Assembly (NCBI GenBank): GCA_023105745.1 | Contig: JALGQZ010000004.1 | Location: forward strand, 65,712,612 to 65,776,611 | Reading direction: 5' to 3' | Origin: Austropuccinia psidii | Lineage: Eukaryota > Basidiomycota > Pucciniomycetes > Pucciniales > Sphaerophragmiaceae | Length of the DNA stretch: 64,000 nt | Shown here: one piece after another, positions 32,820 to 44,072 of the stretch | Layout of the letters: each line of letters starts with the position of its first letter | Numbering within the stretch: the stretch's first letter is position 1 | The notes under the pieces: generated by a model | Databases searched by the model: none | What the model was told of the DNA's origin: nothing | The model's input: the letters and a program-made list of their open reading frames with translations, nothing else | Program-made: the position numbers and the translations under genes

Positions 32820-32969
32820 CTTCAGAGTCTTGAATGGTGGGTCCTGGAAAGTTTAATTTCTTAGCTTTCTTTCTTTTAGTGATAACTGGTGTTGGAGAAC
32901 TTTGACAAGTTTCTTCCACCAATCTCTCAACAGTAGCTTGGTTGTCTTCTGTTGGGTTATCTTCAAACA
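32820..32969 (-). CDS. Gypsy-C upstream leader exon
   Basis: 150-bp exon between acceptor TTTGTCTTTTTTAG|TGTTTGAAG and the donor at 32820/32819. It codes VFEDNPTEDNQATVERLVEE, then the basic cluster ITKRKKAKKLNF and PTIQDSE. The layout (acidic start, basic cluster, splice into frame a) mirrors 13763-14062 of family A. Upstream (32970-33458) is AT-rich untranslated leader. Confidence 0.55.
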
Positions 32970-33458
32970 CTAAAAAAGACAAATAAATATAAGTCTTTTT
33001 ATAAGAAGTGTTATTTTTTGGTAAGATATGGCAATTTTCCACATAGAAATTGCTTTTATATCTTTAAAAAATTAAAATAAATAAAGAAATGAATAAAAAT
33101 GAATAAAAATAACTTTTTTTATTGGTTTTTAATATTTTTTAATATTTTTTTTTTATATTTTTATTTTTAAAGAATAAAATAAAAAAAGAAAATGATTCTT
33201 TATAAAATTAAATTATAAAAAATTATTTTTAATTTTTAAAATATCTTTTTTAATCACTAGAGTCACTCAAAGAAAGCTCTTGCAAGTCTAAGGATGTGAA
33301 AAGCCACATGTAAGACAGTACAATTGCTTTCCAAATGCCTCAATAGCTTTTAAAATCAATAAAATATAAAGTTATTATATAATTTTATGATTAGAAATAT
33401 AATTTATTATTAGATAAGCCCAATTAGATTCTTTTTAAAAGGTCTTTTAAGTAAATAT

Positions 33459-33474
33459 CACAGCCAGGCCCCCA
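33459..33474 (-). other. Gypsy-C primer-binding site
   Basis: Minus strand TGGGGGCCTGGCTGTG, two bases inside the 5' LTR. It differs from the family A site at one position. Confidence 0.75.
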
Positions 33475-33476
33475 AA

Positions 33477-35503
33477 TGTAAGGTTTGACTATGAAACAAT
33501 AAGTAAAAATTACTAATATTTTACTTATTGTACTATGAATGTCATTATAAATGAAATAAAGAAGATAAAAAATAATTATAATAATAAAGAATTATTATAA
33601 TTAAGGCATAAAAATGATTATATTATTAATAAAATATAATAATATAATTTATATTATAAAATATAATATAATAAAATAAATATATTAATATAAAATAATT
33701 AATATATTTAAAAGCACTTTATTATTGCTACAAACAAATAATAAAGGCGTGAAAAATTGTTTTTTATTAATAAAAAACAATTAATAACAATAATATCACC
33801 AATATTAAAGTTATAAATTAATATAAATACTATTTATATTAATTAAGGAATTATTAAAATAATAATAAGGAGAAAATTATTGTAATAAGAGAAAATAACC
33901 TACTTTTAACACTTAATATAATAATTTTGTAATATTTTACGCCCAAAAAATATAAATACAACCTTTTCAAATTGTATTTACAATAAAAATAAAGAAAATT
34001 ACTAATATTCTTGATTTTTACGTGGAAATGAGTTTTTTAGAGAGATTTTTAGCAAAAACAATTAAATAAATGATTTAATCACGTCAAAATAGATTATTAT
34101 AACAAGGTGGTCTTTGGTATTTAATAATATAATAGTTTTGTATATAAAGAATAAAGAAATTACCTTTGATTTAATTGATTTAATGTTTTTAATGGGTCTG
34201 GGGGGAAAACAGAGTAAAAAGAGCTCTATTTATAGTAAATACCTCCCTCCTAGAGTCCAACAGGTTTCTAGTAGACGTGTAATGATCATATCCACTGGAA
34301 TTGATCAATATCTTAAGGTTTGAGGATGATTACATCATGATCAAACCATATTACATCATTATTACACCATTATTTAGAGTTATCACTATAACTCTAAGTT
34401 TGATGACATCAGAGGCTTGGCAGAACCCCAAAATTCGTGGATTCTATTAGCTTCAATCATAAACTAATAGTATTCACCAATTTTATCACTAATATGATTG
34501 TTGAACTTAATTTAAGGTTACAGTAGGTGATCATAACTGCTCAATTTAAGCTCAAACTTTGATATTTAATAACTTTTAAGTTTTACACGCTACAAAAATT
34601 CAGAAAGTGAATTCTGATAGCGTGACATAACCTTATTATGCTGCCAAGAGTGTTTTACTACATCATCAAAACTCTAATTTTGATGATTTTTCTTGTACCC
34701 CATCTTTTCTGTTGAAATTTAATATTTTAAACTTCAAACCATGATTTCAGGGGGTTGTACCCTGAATTTAATAATAAATATTACATCATTCTTCATGAAT
34801 GAACTAGTATAATTCAACTGTGTACTTTTTTTAAGTTTGGACCACTTTCACAACAAAGTGGTCAACAGCTCTGTTGATTTTTATCAATATTTCATCATAG
34901 GTTTTAACCTTGATTATAATTTGAAAAATAAAGTTTATATCTGTCTTCCTACAGTAATTACGTGGTAACTTTATTTTTGGTTCATCACTCTATCTTGTAT
35001 AGTTTAAGAGATATTAGCTATGATCCTTGAATATATGTGTTGACCAAAAAAGTGCATATATTCAGGTTAGTTCCTTAAGTATTAACTTTGGAGATTAGCT
35101 GATTAATTGTTTTATGTGTGAATATTTATGGGGAATCCAATGGTACAATTTATTTCACATGTTGTTTCATTGGTTCTTGAAATAAATAAGGATTTATGGT
35201 TTTTAGAAGGTATTATTCCTTATAACTTATTAAATATTGACTTTACAGATATGCCATAAAAATGGTATATGTGTATTTTACCATGGGGAATCCAATGGTA
35301 TAATTTATTTCACATGTTGATTCATTGGTTTTTAAGTTAGACCAGTTTTTGTACCAATTTATGGTATTTTTGTATTTTTAAGGTAATTATTTTTAATGTA
35401 TAATTATTCTAAGTAATTTTAGTATAATTATATTAAAGGTATAATTATTCTGAGTCTTTCTTGTGACCTTATTGGGTATGTGGTCATATCTCAAAGGCTC
35501 ACA
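33477..35503 (-). repeat. Gypsy-C 5' LTR
   Basis: 2027 bp, TGTAAGG to GGCTCACA, with the minus-strand TATA box at 34226-34234. It has one copy of the 27-bp AT unit that is duplicated in the partner LTR. Confidence 0.94.
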
Positions 35504-36673
35504 AGATTCCTTGTCACGTTGGGACAACATGTACCAAGAGAGGGGGTGGACTTCATCAGCAAGAATCCTCAAACTTTTCATCAAGTAATCAAGCAAGATG
35601 GAATTCAAGAGTCAAGATTCTTTGAAATCAAAGTGGAAGTGTTTTCAGATTTAGTTGACAATATTCAAAAAGAAGTATGGAAAGACCAAGACTATAAAGA
35701 AAAACTCAAGCAGCTAGCAAGAGGCAAATCAATGCCAGATTATTCTCTTGAACCTCAAGCCAAGTTGTTATTATTCAAAGATAGAGTGGTAATCCCAAGC
35801 AATGAAGAACTTCAACTCAATATTCTTCAAAAGCATCATGACTCACCTTTGGCTGGCCATCCTGGCCAGGAGAAGACCCTCAAGCTCATCAAGAGGGACT
35901 TTTATTGGGCTGGCATGAATCAATTCATCAAGGACCATGTGTCCTCATGTCAGCAATGTTCAAGAAACAAGAACATTAATCACAAGAAGTTTGGACTACT
36001 TAAGCATCTTCAAATTTGATCTGGTCCTTCAAATTCCTTATCAATGGACTTTATCACTCAATTGCCCTTGTCAAACAACTTTGACTCAGTTTTAGTAGTT
36101 GTGGACAGATTCTCAAAAATGGCAATCTTCATTCCAGCTTATGGAACAATCACTGCTCTGGACTTAGCTCAAATTTTCATTAGTCATGAATTTCCCAAGC
36201 ATTGCCTTCCAGTCAGTATTGTCGGTGATAGAGGATCTTTATTTGTTTCATTATTTTGGACTCAATTATGTCAGAAGCTCAAGATATCAATAGATCTTTC
36301 AACTGCTTTTCATCCTGAAACAGATGGACAGACAGAGAGGGTAAAGGAGATTCTAGAACAGTATCTTTGGATGTATGTCAGCTATCATCAAGCTGACTGG
36401 TACACCTGGCTCCCTCTGGCTGAATTTGCCTATAATAATGCAGAACATTCATCAACAAAGCAATCACCTTTTTTCACTGTTTATGGAAGAAATCCCAGCT
36501 TTGACTCAATCCATATTTCTCAAGATTCACCTGCTGGGAAGTTATCAACAAAACTCCAATCAGTACAGCAAGTTGTCAAAGAAGAATTAAAATCAGCAAT
36601 AAGGAGATTCAAGAAGTATGCAGATAGAAATAGGTCAATTCCACCTGATTTCCAACCTGGGGACAAAGTATGA
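35504..36673 (+). pseudogene. B-plus pol, part 2: end of RNase H linker and integrase
   Basis: Continues pol after element C. Integrase zinc finger with H-H-C-C (KHHDSPLAGHPGQEKTLKLI ... CQQC, 35836-35960). The DDE core: D in SMDFITQLPL (36044), D in IVGDRGSLFVSLFW (about 36220) and E in HPETDGQTERVKEILEQ (about 36335). A private TGA lies at 36017-36019 where B-minus has Pro. The frame ends GDKV-TGA at 36671-36673; the same TGA is present in B-minus, and Trp is normal at this place in Gypsy integrases. The stop is followed by CTAG. Confidence 0.9.
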
Positions 36674-36677
36674 CTAG
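36671..36677 (+). promoter_or_regulatory. Shared UGA-CUA stop before the chromodomain
   Basis: TGACTAG here and TGACTAA in B-minus (41683-41677, minus). UGA-CUA is the best-known leaky stop context. Readthrough would extend integrase into the chromodomain. Both copies share the codon, so it predates their split. An inherited nonsense mutation is the alternative. Confidence 0.4.
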
Positions 36678-37111
36678 CTTCCAACAACATCAAGACAACA
36701 AGACCCACCAAGAAATTATCAGAAAGATGGTTGGGACCTTTTGAAGTTCTGAAGAAGATTGTTAGCCATGCATATCACCTCATGTTGCATCAGCAATGGA
36801 AGTCAGTTCACCCTGTATTCCATGTGTTCTTATTAGAACCAGTGAAGCATACAACTATCCCAAATCGTCATCAATTTCCACCACCACCAGTCTTAGTGGA
36901 GGAGAAAGAGGAATGGGAAGTGGCTCAGGTTCTGGACTCAAAACTCAAGACAGGTAATTTATGGTATCTTGTAGAGTGGAAAGGATTCAGTGAAGACCCA
37001 GAAAGAACCACTTGGGAACCAGCTTCCAACCTTACCAACTCACCAAACCTTGTCAAGGATTTCCATTCATTGTATCCAGACAGGCCTGGCCCACATACCT
37101 TAAGAGTTTGA
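36674..37111 (+). pseudogene. B-plus integrase C-terminus and chromodomain
   Basis: After the TGA the same frame stays open: LASNNIKTTRPTKKLSERWL, GPFEVLKK (GPY/F module), HPVFHVFLLEPVKH, then a clear chromodomain near 36905-37080: WEVAQVLDSKL..GNLWYLVEWKGFS..RTTWEPASNL. The aromatic residues that cage methyl-lysine are in place (Tyr and Trp of YLVEWKG, Trp of TWEP). Chromoviruses use this to target heterochromatin. The frame ends TGA at 37109-37111. Confidence 0.92.
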
Positions 37112-37860
37112 CTTTATGGTGCTTGGTGGGGAGAAGAAGTTATGAAAGTAAGTTCCTCTCCTGGCATGAACCTTGAGGGGGGTATTCTACCCAAATGTTG
37201 TTGTAAGAATCACCTTGGCCACTTTGTGAGCACTTGTCAATTCTTTGGACAGGTTCAGGAAGCATATGACATCAATACCCTCCATTTAGACCTTATCAAG
37301 CTATGGCCAAATGTTTCTTTCTTTCTTTGTCTTTTTCTTTCTCTTTTTATTTATAATTCCATTTATGCCAATCATCATAATTCAAGACATTCATTACTTT
37401 GAGTCATGTATGGAAATTTCATTTCGGAAGTCATTTGTGGCAATTCATTTCAGTTTTATGGTGCTTGGTGGGGAGTGGAAGTTATGAAAGTAAGTTCCAT
37501 CTCCTGGTATGCATCCCTGAGGGTTATACTTCTTGTCAAACATTACCTTGGCCACTCTGTCAGCATCAAATGTTTTGGTTCTCATTTTTCAGACACTTCT
37601 TGGCCAGAATCAAGCAACTCACCACAAGGAGGACCAGCCATCAGGATTTTTCTTTATTTCTTTTCTTTACTCTCATTTTCTCTTATTATTTTATTTCTTT
37701 CTCTCTTTACTTGTATAATTTTCTTTTTTTTATTTCTTTGAAGAAGCAGCATCCCCTCCCCAAATCATGTATTGGGAGGTTCCATTATTTTTTCATTTTT
37801 TTTTAGTATTTATAAGAGTGGGGATAGAAGTAAAACCAAACACAAACAAGGATAAGGAAA
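37112..37860 (+). other. B-plus 3' untranslated region
   Basis: No sense-strand gene. It is homologous to 41240-40510 in B-minus as far as GTATTTATAAGAGTGGGGAT (about 37808-37827), then the copies part: B-plus continues into the antisense ORF, and B-minus jumps directly to the other end of that ORF. It includes a stretch repeated in itself (GTGCTTGGTGGGGAG at about 37117 and 37462). Confidence 0.75.
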
Positions 37861-38623
37861 CTAGTTATCTCTACCTAAATCATCAAAGGTTCTCTGGAAG
37901 TCATTTATCAACTCATCTTCATACCAGGCAAATTTGGCAGCCATCTCCTCAGAAGAAGTCCGTGGAATCATTCTATCATTGGCATACATGATCACCTCTC
38001 TGCTATTTCTATCAACCCTCCTGAGTAATCTGGCCACAGCATCTTGATTTTCACTTTCCGCATTGGGATCTTCTCTGGTAAATTGGATAGGCCATCAATC
38101 CCTTCTTTGAAACACTTTAGCGGCAGGAAATGGTAAAGGAGACAAGACATCCCTTCTTCTACTAGAGCTGGACTCAGGTTGGAGTTGATGAGAGGTGGTT
38201 ATGGGTGAGATTCTGGATGGTTGAACTGGTGATGGCCTTACTTCTGGATTGAAGGCAGGCCGGGCATGGGAAGTAGTTGATGAAGGAGCAGGAATTGTGG
38301 TAGGAATGGAAGCAAAAATTGGTTGGAAGGTTCTGGGGGTACTGGGAATTATTTGGCTTTGGAACCTGTTGGCAAGAGGCTGAGCAGAGGAATTGCTGGA
38401 TGGATGGCCAACTGAATGAGGAACAACTTCAACTTCTTCACCATCCAACTCATCACTCCCCTCAGCATCTGGATCAGATGGGGAATCAGCAATCATTCTT
38501 ATCTTCTTCACTACCTTCACTACTCCATCAGTATTGGTCCTTGAGATTGGGACTTCTGAGCTGGAATATATGGGCCCTCCAACATTAGTCCACCTTGCCA
38601 CATCCCTCTTCCTGGAACCAGTC
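37861..38623 (-). pseudogene. Antisense ORF of element B, C-terminal part
   Basis: About 254 codons on the strand opposite to pol, from TGSRKRDVARWTNVGG at 38623 to DDLGRDN-TAG at 37861-37863. It has one internal TGA at 38095-38097. It includes an acidic patch (DPDAEGSDELDGEEVEVV), a Ser/Pro-rich middle, and a regular helical end (DAVARLLRRVDRNSREVIM, EEMAAKFAWYEDELINDFQR). No catalytic or known domain recognised. It is truncated on its N-terminal side exactly where B-minus starts. The N-terminal part seems to survive in B-minus at 40314-40500. From memory, such proteins are common in A. psidii predictions. Function unknown. Confidence 0.65.
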
Positions 38624-39381
38624 TGTCACAGGGGCTCTTTGAAGTGAAGAGGGCCTGGCACTCAGTAAACTGGACTCACTTATGGAGGGCTCAAAGATAT
38701 GGTAAGAAAGGATACACTTAAGAGTGTTAAAGATGAATTACTAGAAGAATGAATATAAGAAGCAGCAACAAAAAGAATAATAATAAAGAATAGAACAGCC
38801 AACCACAAACAAGTCCAAGTCCACTGTTTCAACCTGTCAGAATGGAAAGACAAGGGTTAATAAGGATATGGCCATCCAAATCATACTGTACAGGCAAAGA
38901 GAGAAATGCAAAGACTAACTTAAAATCAAATGATTATAATACCCAAAATAAGGATAAGAATAATTATAAAATAATAAATAAACTAAATTAATTAACTGGG
39001 GAAAAGTCCCCAGGGGGGAGAAAGAGGGGCTGGTATATGGGAGAAACACCAGCCCTGACCCAGAGAAAGAATTTTCATGAGAGGATTGAATTATTGAATT
39101 GAGTCTGGCCAATGCAGGTCCTGTACAGCTGTACAGAACCTGTACAAGAGGTGTGGTGTATTTGAGTGATCATACAGTTTCATACTGGTGTATTGAACTG
39201 TATTGGGTGAATCCAACCTGTACAGGTATTGACAGGCTGTATTGATGTACCAAGCTGTATGCATGTTTCAGAATGAAGATTTCTGAAACTGAATGCTGAT
39301 GCAGATACTGGATTTGCTTATTTGAGGTGTTTGAGTGGGTGTATTGATTAATACCCTTACCCCTGGTGACTGGTTGTTACA
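38624..39381 (-). repeat. B-minus 3' LTR
   Basis: 758 bp, TGTCACAGGGG to GGTTGTTACA on the plus strand. It keeps the 15-mer proposed as self-primer (minus AGTTAATTAATTTAG) and GCTGTACAGAACCTGTA at 39128-39144. Confidence 0.93.
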
Positions 39382-39396
39382 GTATCCCCCTCTTGA
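39382..39396 (-). other. B-minus polypurine tract
   Basis: Minus strand TTTCAAGAGGGGGATAC directly before the 3' LTR. Confidence 0.8.
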
Positions 39397-40313
39397 AACT
39401 GGCAGGCTCCTGAACACCATAATACCCTGCCACTGTTGAGTGGCATCTTAATATCCCCACATTTTTTCAAAAAAATTTCTTTTTAATTTTCTTTTCCTCT
39501 TGTCCATTATCCTGAAAATCCTTCTTCAATTCTTCTCTGTCAAATAAAATTGATTCCCCCTTCTTTCAAGTTTTGAGTAAGTATTCCACTTTGAAATATG
39601 CTTTTTTCTTTCTTCTGATTCAGTCAATCTTGCCCTTGGGATATATCCCAGAATGATGGCCACTGAGCTCATGTGCTCAAAAAATGGTGCCCAATGAGTA
39701 TTTGAAGTGTACTCATTGGGCAAGGCTTAATCCAAATGAAATATTGAAAACATTTCCTCCAAGGGGTCTTGTCCCCATTTTCCATGGAAATTGCCTCAAA
39801 CAGCCCTCCAAAATGTTTTTGGGGCTGTGGCCTCTTCCCTGATGAATCTTGATTTTGATGGCCTTTTGGGCCTTTTTGGGGTTTTGGTGATTTTTGATGA
39901 ATTTATGATCTATGGCCATTTTGGGTCTTTGGGGTCCTACGGCCCACGGGCCATACGCCACGGTCTGCGGTCTGCGGTCCGTGGGGGCTATTGGAGGCCC
40001 CTGGGCCCAATTTTGCTGGGGACCCAGGGTGATCAAGGGGCCCAGAATTGGCCCAAACCCAAATTTCACCATATATGGCCTGGACCTATTGATGGAGTCC
40101 AGGACCATCAAGATCCTGGCCTCCCCAAAGTTGCAGGGGAGGCCCTGAGTGATGAGTTCAGCCCCAAAGGGGCATGAATCCTCACCTTAGAGACTTTGAG
40201 GGGGGGCATAATTGAGTTATGGCCCCCATTTTCCTTGAGGAAAAAAGAAATTTCTTGATATGGAGTGGATTGATTGTGACGTCTTGAATCTTCTGCTTGC
40301 ATATTCTTCCATT
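39397..40313 (+). other. Region between B-minus LTR and antisense ORF, with CpG-rich patch
   Basis: No convincing gene. Open frames on both strands (39713-40111 minus, 39791-40177 plus) are Gly/Pro/Gln-rich mirror images typical of GC-skewed DNA. It would be the upstream region of the antisense ORF. A patch at 39938-39985 with seven CpGs in about 41 bp and GGTCTGCGGTCTGCGGTCCG stands out in an otherwise CpG-poor element. Confidence 0.5.
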
Positions 40314-40535
40314 ATGAGTTCCAAACTGACTGAACTCACTGAATCTTCTCCTTCTGCACCGCCACCGTCTGTTCTTTGTGGTTCTGGCGTCTTCAGTCAA
40401 TTATCCTCCCCTTCCATGGCATCTTCTTGTCATTTTGATCCCTCCCAAACCTATGATGGGTTCAGAGCAGTTTAAGTTCTTGATCCTGCATGTACTGATT
40501 GTTTGGCTTCTATCCCCACTCTTATAAATACTAAA
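40314..40535 (+). pseudogene. Antisense ORF of element B, N-terminal part
   Basis: Plus-strand ORF, antisense to B-minus pol, from ATG 40314: MSSKLTELTESSPSAPPPS, a Ser-rich part, DPSQTYDGFRAV, an in-frame TAA at 40473-40475, then VLDPACTDCLA. The C-X2-C is the beginning of what looks like a cysteine motif. The ORF then breaks into the 3' UTR shared with B-plus, so B-minus has lost the middle and C-terminal parts by an internal deletion. B-plus keeps them at 37861-38623. Confidence 0.55.
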
Positions 40536-41242
40536 AAAAATGAAAAAATAATGGAACCTCCCAATACATGATTCGGGAGGGGATGCTTCTGCTTTAAAGA
40601 GATAAAAGAAGGAAAATTATACAAGTAAAGAAAGAAAGAAAATAAAGAATAAGAGAAAATGAGAGTAAAGAAAATAAATAAAGAAAAATCCTGATGGTTG
40701 GTCCTTCTTGTGGTGAGTTGCTGGATTCTGGCCATGGAGTGTCTGAAAAATGAGAACCAAGCATTTGATGCTCACAGAGTGGCCAAGGTAATGTTTTACA
40801 AGAAGTAGAACCCTCAGGGATGCATACCAGGAGATGGAACTTAATTTCATAACTGCCACTCCCCACCAAGCACCATGAAACTGAAAAGAATTGCCATGAA
40901 TGACTTCTGAGATGAATTGCCATAGATGACTTCTGAAATGAATCACCATAATTGACTTGAAGTAATGAATGTGTTGAATTATGATGATTGGCATAAATTG
41001 AAATAGTAATAAAGAAAAGAAAAGAAAGATAAGGAAAGAAACATTTGGCCATATCTTGATAAGGTCCAAATCAGTGGGTATTGGTGTTGTATGCTTCCTG
41101 AACCTGTTGAAAGAATTGACAAGTGCTCACAAAGTGGCCAAGGTGATGCTTACAACAACATTTGGGTAGAATACCCCCTTAAAGGTGCATGCCAGGAGAG
41201 GAACTTACTTTCATAACTTCTTCCCCCCACCAAGCACCATAA
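40536..41242 (-). other. B-minus 3' untranslated region
   Basis: Homologous to 37112-37830 of B-plus in inverted orientation. ORFs here on the minus strand are short and hydrophobic and differ between the copies, so I do not call a gene. Confidence 0.7.
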
Positions 41243-42150
41243 TCAAACTCTTGAGGTATTTGGACCAGGCTTGTCTGGATATAATGAATGGAAATCCTTG
41301 ACAAGGTCTGGTGAGTTGGTAAGGTTGCAAGCTGGTTCCCACGTGGTTTGTTCTGGGTCTTCACTGGTTCCTTTCCACTCTACAAGATACCATAATTTAC
41401 CTCTTTTGAGTTTTGAGTCCAGAACCTGAGCCACTTCCCATTCTTCTTGCTCTTCCACTAAGATTGGTGGTGGTTGCGATTGATGTTGATTTGGGATAGT
41501 TGAATGCTTGACTGGTTCTAATAAGAACACATGGAATACAGGGTGAACTGACTTCCATTGCTGATGCAACATGAGGTGATATGCATGGCTACCAATCTTC
41601 TTCAGAACTTCAAAAGGTCCCAACCATCTTTCTGATAATTTCTTGGTGGGTCTTGTTGTCTTGATGTTGTTGGAAGTTAGTCATACTTTGTCCCCAGGTT
41701 GGAAATCAGGTGGAATTGACCTATTTCTATCTGCATACTTCTTGAATCTCCTTATTGCTGATTTTAATTCTTCTTTGACAACTTGCTGTACTGATTGGAG
41801 TTTTGTTGATAACTTCCCAGCAGGTGAATCTTGAGAAATATGGATTGAGTCAAAGCTGGGAATTCTTCCATAAACAGTGAAAAAAGGTGATTGCTTTATT
41901 CATGAATGTTCTGCATTATTATAGGCAAATTCAGCCAGAGGGAGCCAGGTGTACCAGTCATCTTGATGATAGCTGAAATACATCCAAAGATACTGTTCTA
42001 AAATCTGATTTACCCTCTCTGTCTGTCCATCTGTTTCAGGATGAAAAGAAGTTGAAAGATCTCTTGTTATCTTGAGCTGGTGACATAATTGAGTCCAAAA
42101 TGATGAAACAAATAAAGATCCTCTATCAATCATGATACTGACTGGAGGGC
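41243..42150 (-). pseudogene. B-minus integrase C-terminal half and chromodomain
   Basis: Chromodomain WEVAQVLDSKLKRGKLWYLV plus EWKGTSEDPEQTTWEPACNL at about 41290-41440, GPF module, and integrase core from DRGSLFVSSFW (D, about 42115) and HPETDGQTERVNQILEQ (E, about 42010). A private TGA lies near 41900 (TCA-TGA-ATA) and the shared TGA-CTA at 41683-41681. The right end is the insertion point of the solo LTR-D; the preceding codons are at 44073 and above. Confidence 0.9.
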
Positions 42151-44072
42151 TGTGAGCCTTGAGGTATACTTTACATACCCAGATAGGGCACAATTATCTT
42201 AAAAATAAATTTTGTATTATGCATAACTCATAAGTCATGCACATATCCAAAATTCATCATTTTCAATTTCAGAAAAGATGAATAACTTTTTATTGAGTAA
42301 GTAAATCCATGGATTTAAGACCAGATTTGGATTCTACACAAAAATTTACCTAGGGTAGCACCATAGAGTGAATAAGCTCAAATTAACTCTTTGAGGGTGT
42401 AAAATGGAAAATACTTCAATACCACATCATCAATAGCACATAAAAGATCCGTGAAAATTTTTGTTTTTGTTAATTTCACGCCAAAATAATGGGAATGTGA
42501 GAAATCCCATGTTACATTTACACTAAGAATAGTATTATGCATGTTTTGAGCACTTGATATCATGGTATTATTACATGGACTTTTGGTACACCAATAGTGG
42601 ATATCTCACTTTAAGGTTAAATTTCTATTTTGACGTGAAAAATAAGCAAGGGGGACAAAAGACATCAAAGAGAGCCAGGGTACCCAACTTCTGAGGCCTC
42701 AGAGGCGTGGACAGCTCCAAATCTTGGATCCTTGGCTGATCTTGGCCTAATTGGTAAACCAAAGCCTTTTGGGAACTTGGTTACCATGTTACAACTACAG
42801 TAAAACCTAAGAAAATAGCAAATAACCTGCTATTTTGATGTGCCAAGGAGGTAAAGAGCTACTTAGACTCCTGTAACCATGTAAATTCTTAATCAATTTC
42901 CATGGATAAACCCCAAAAGAGTAATTAAAACCCTTTTTGGACTTTTATCCATTGATTTACCTCATAGCAACCAGTGAAACACTGATATTTGCAATTCTAT
43001 GTGGAAATGAGATAAAAATTTCAAAAATTCATTAAAAATACAATTCTTAATGAATACTTCTGAAACCTTCAGGACTAAAGGGAAACTGTATTTTCTATGG
43101 TAAAACGCAAAAAAATTACAGCTTTACTAGTAAAATTAAAAGTTTTACTTACAGTCCATTTTGGACTATTCTGCGTGAAACACTGAATCTTCAAAAATTC
43201 ACAGTAATTACAACCTGTGATGAAATTGGCAATAACATTGATAACTTTGAGAAATCAATGATTATTTTGGAATAAAAGAATATTTACAGATGTTACTACT
43301 TTTATTCTTAACCATATTGGGGTTGGTAGTCACATAAAAGCATCAATTAAATAATTATGATAATCTTACATGACAACTGATGATGCAATCAATAATCCAA
43401 AAGGGTTTATTGTTTTCTCACTCACTGATTTTTCAGTTTGCTCCATGGCACGCCTCTTTGAGCTGTTGTTGACTTAAAAGAGGCCTCCTCTTGCTGTTTT
43501 TTCCAGATCATCATCTTATTATCATTTAAATCATTATTACCAACAAGTAAGTATTAGTTACAGCTATTCTTAAGTGTTTTAAACCTTTCAGAATCAATCA
43601 GAAAGACGTGAAATCATAGAATCCAACTATATATTGTTGTAATACTGTTATAAATCCATTTTGATCCTTAAAATCCACAATTCTACGTCAAATCTCTCTA
43701 TATTATCTTTCAATAAGTTCTTTGGAATAATAGTGAGTGATTTATTTTTAATTCTTAAAGTTTTTCTCTAAAATTAGTTTTCTTCAAGAATTATCATTAT
43801 AATTATTCTTGCAAAAGATAATTATATATTAAAATAATGTTATTATTTTAATAAAAGAAGTTTTATTATTAAAATCTTCTTGTAATTGATTCTTGTGGAC
43901 AATTACTTGCTCACTGTTAAAATTACTAGTAGCGTTTAACACGTGAAAGAAATAATTTTATAATTATTTAATTGTGGTTATAATAATATTTTATTATTAT
44001 ATTTCATAAGAACAGACATAGTACAGTTGATCAATAATAATATTATCATGAGTTTCATAGTCATATCTTACA
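42151..44072 (-). repeat. Intact solo LTR-D inside B-minus integrase
   Basis: 1922 bp. Minus strand starts TGTAAGATATGACTATGAAAC and ends GGCTCACA. Flanks AGGGC (42146-42150) and AAGGC (44073-44077) are a 5-bp duplication with one mismatch, and B-plus shows the empty site. It is collinear with the split LTR-D 16469-18023 + 49714-50082. No internal region and no genes. Confidence 0.94.

Larger units (their letters stand above)
24795..35503 (-). mobile_element. Gypsy-C: full-length LTR retrotransposon inside B-plus pol
   Basis: 10.7-kb minus-strand element with 2.03-kb LTRs, primer site, leader exons, gag-pol and polypurine tract. The 5-bp duplication is AGATG on the left (24790-24794) and AGATT on the right (35504-35508), one mismatch; B-minus shows the uninterrupted target. 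It is related to family A in protein, primer site and leader layout but clearly a separate family. Four stops and one or more frameshifts disable it. Confidence 0.95.

Noticed and set aside
37399..37806. Hydrophobic 135-codon ORF in the B-plus 3' UTR
   Set aside because: Phe/Ser/Leu-rich from T-rich DNA; the B-minus equivalent is in different frames with different breaks, so it is not conserved as protein.
39713..40177. Overlapping ORFs of 132 and 128 codons on both strands
   Set aside because: Both are Gly/Pro/Gln-rich mirror frames of GC-skewed DNA with no recognisable domain; treated as upstream region of the antisense ORF.
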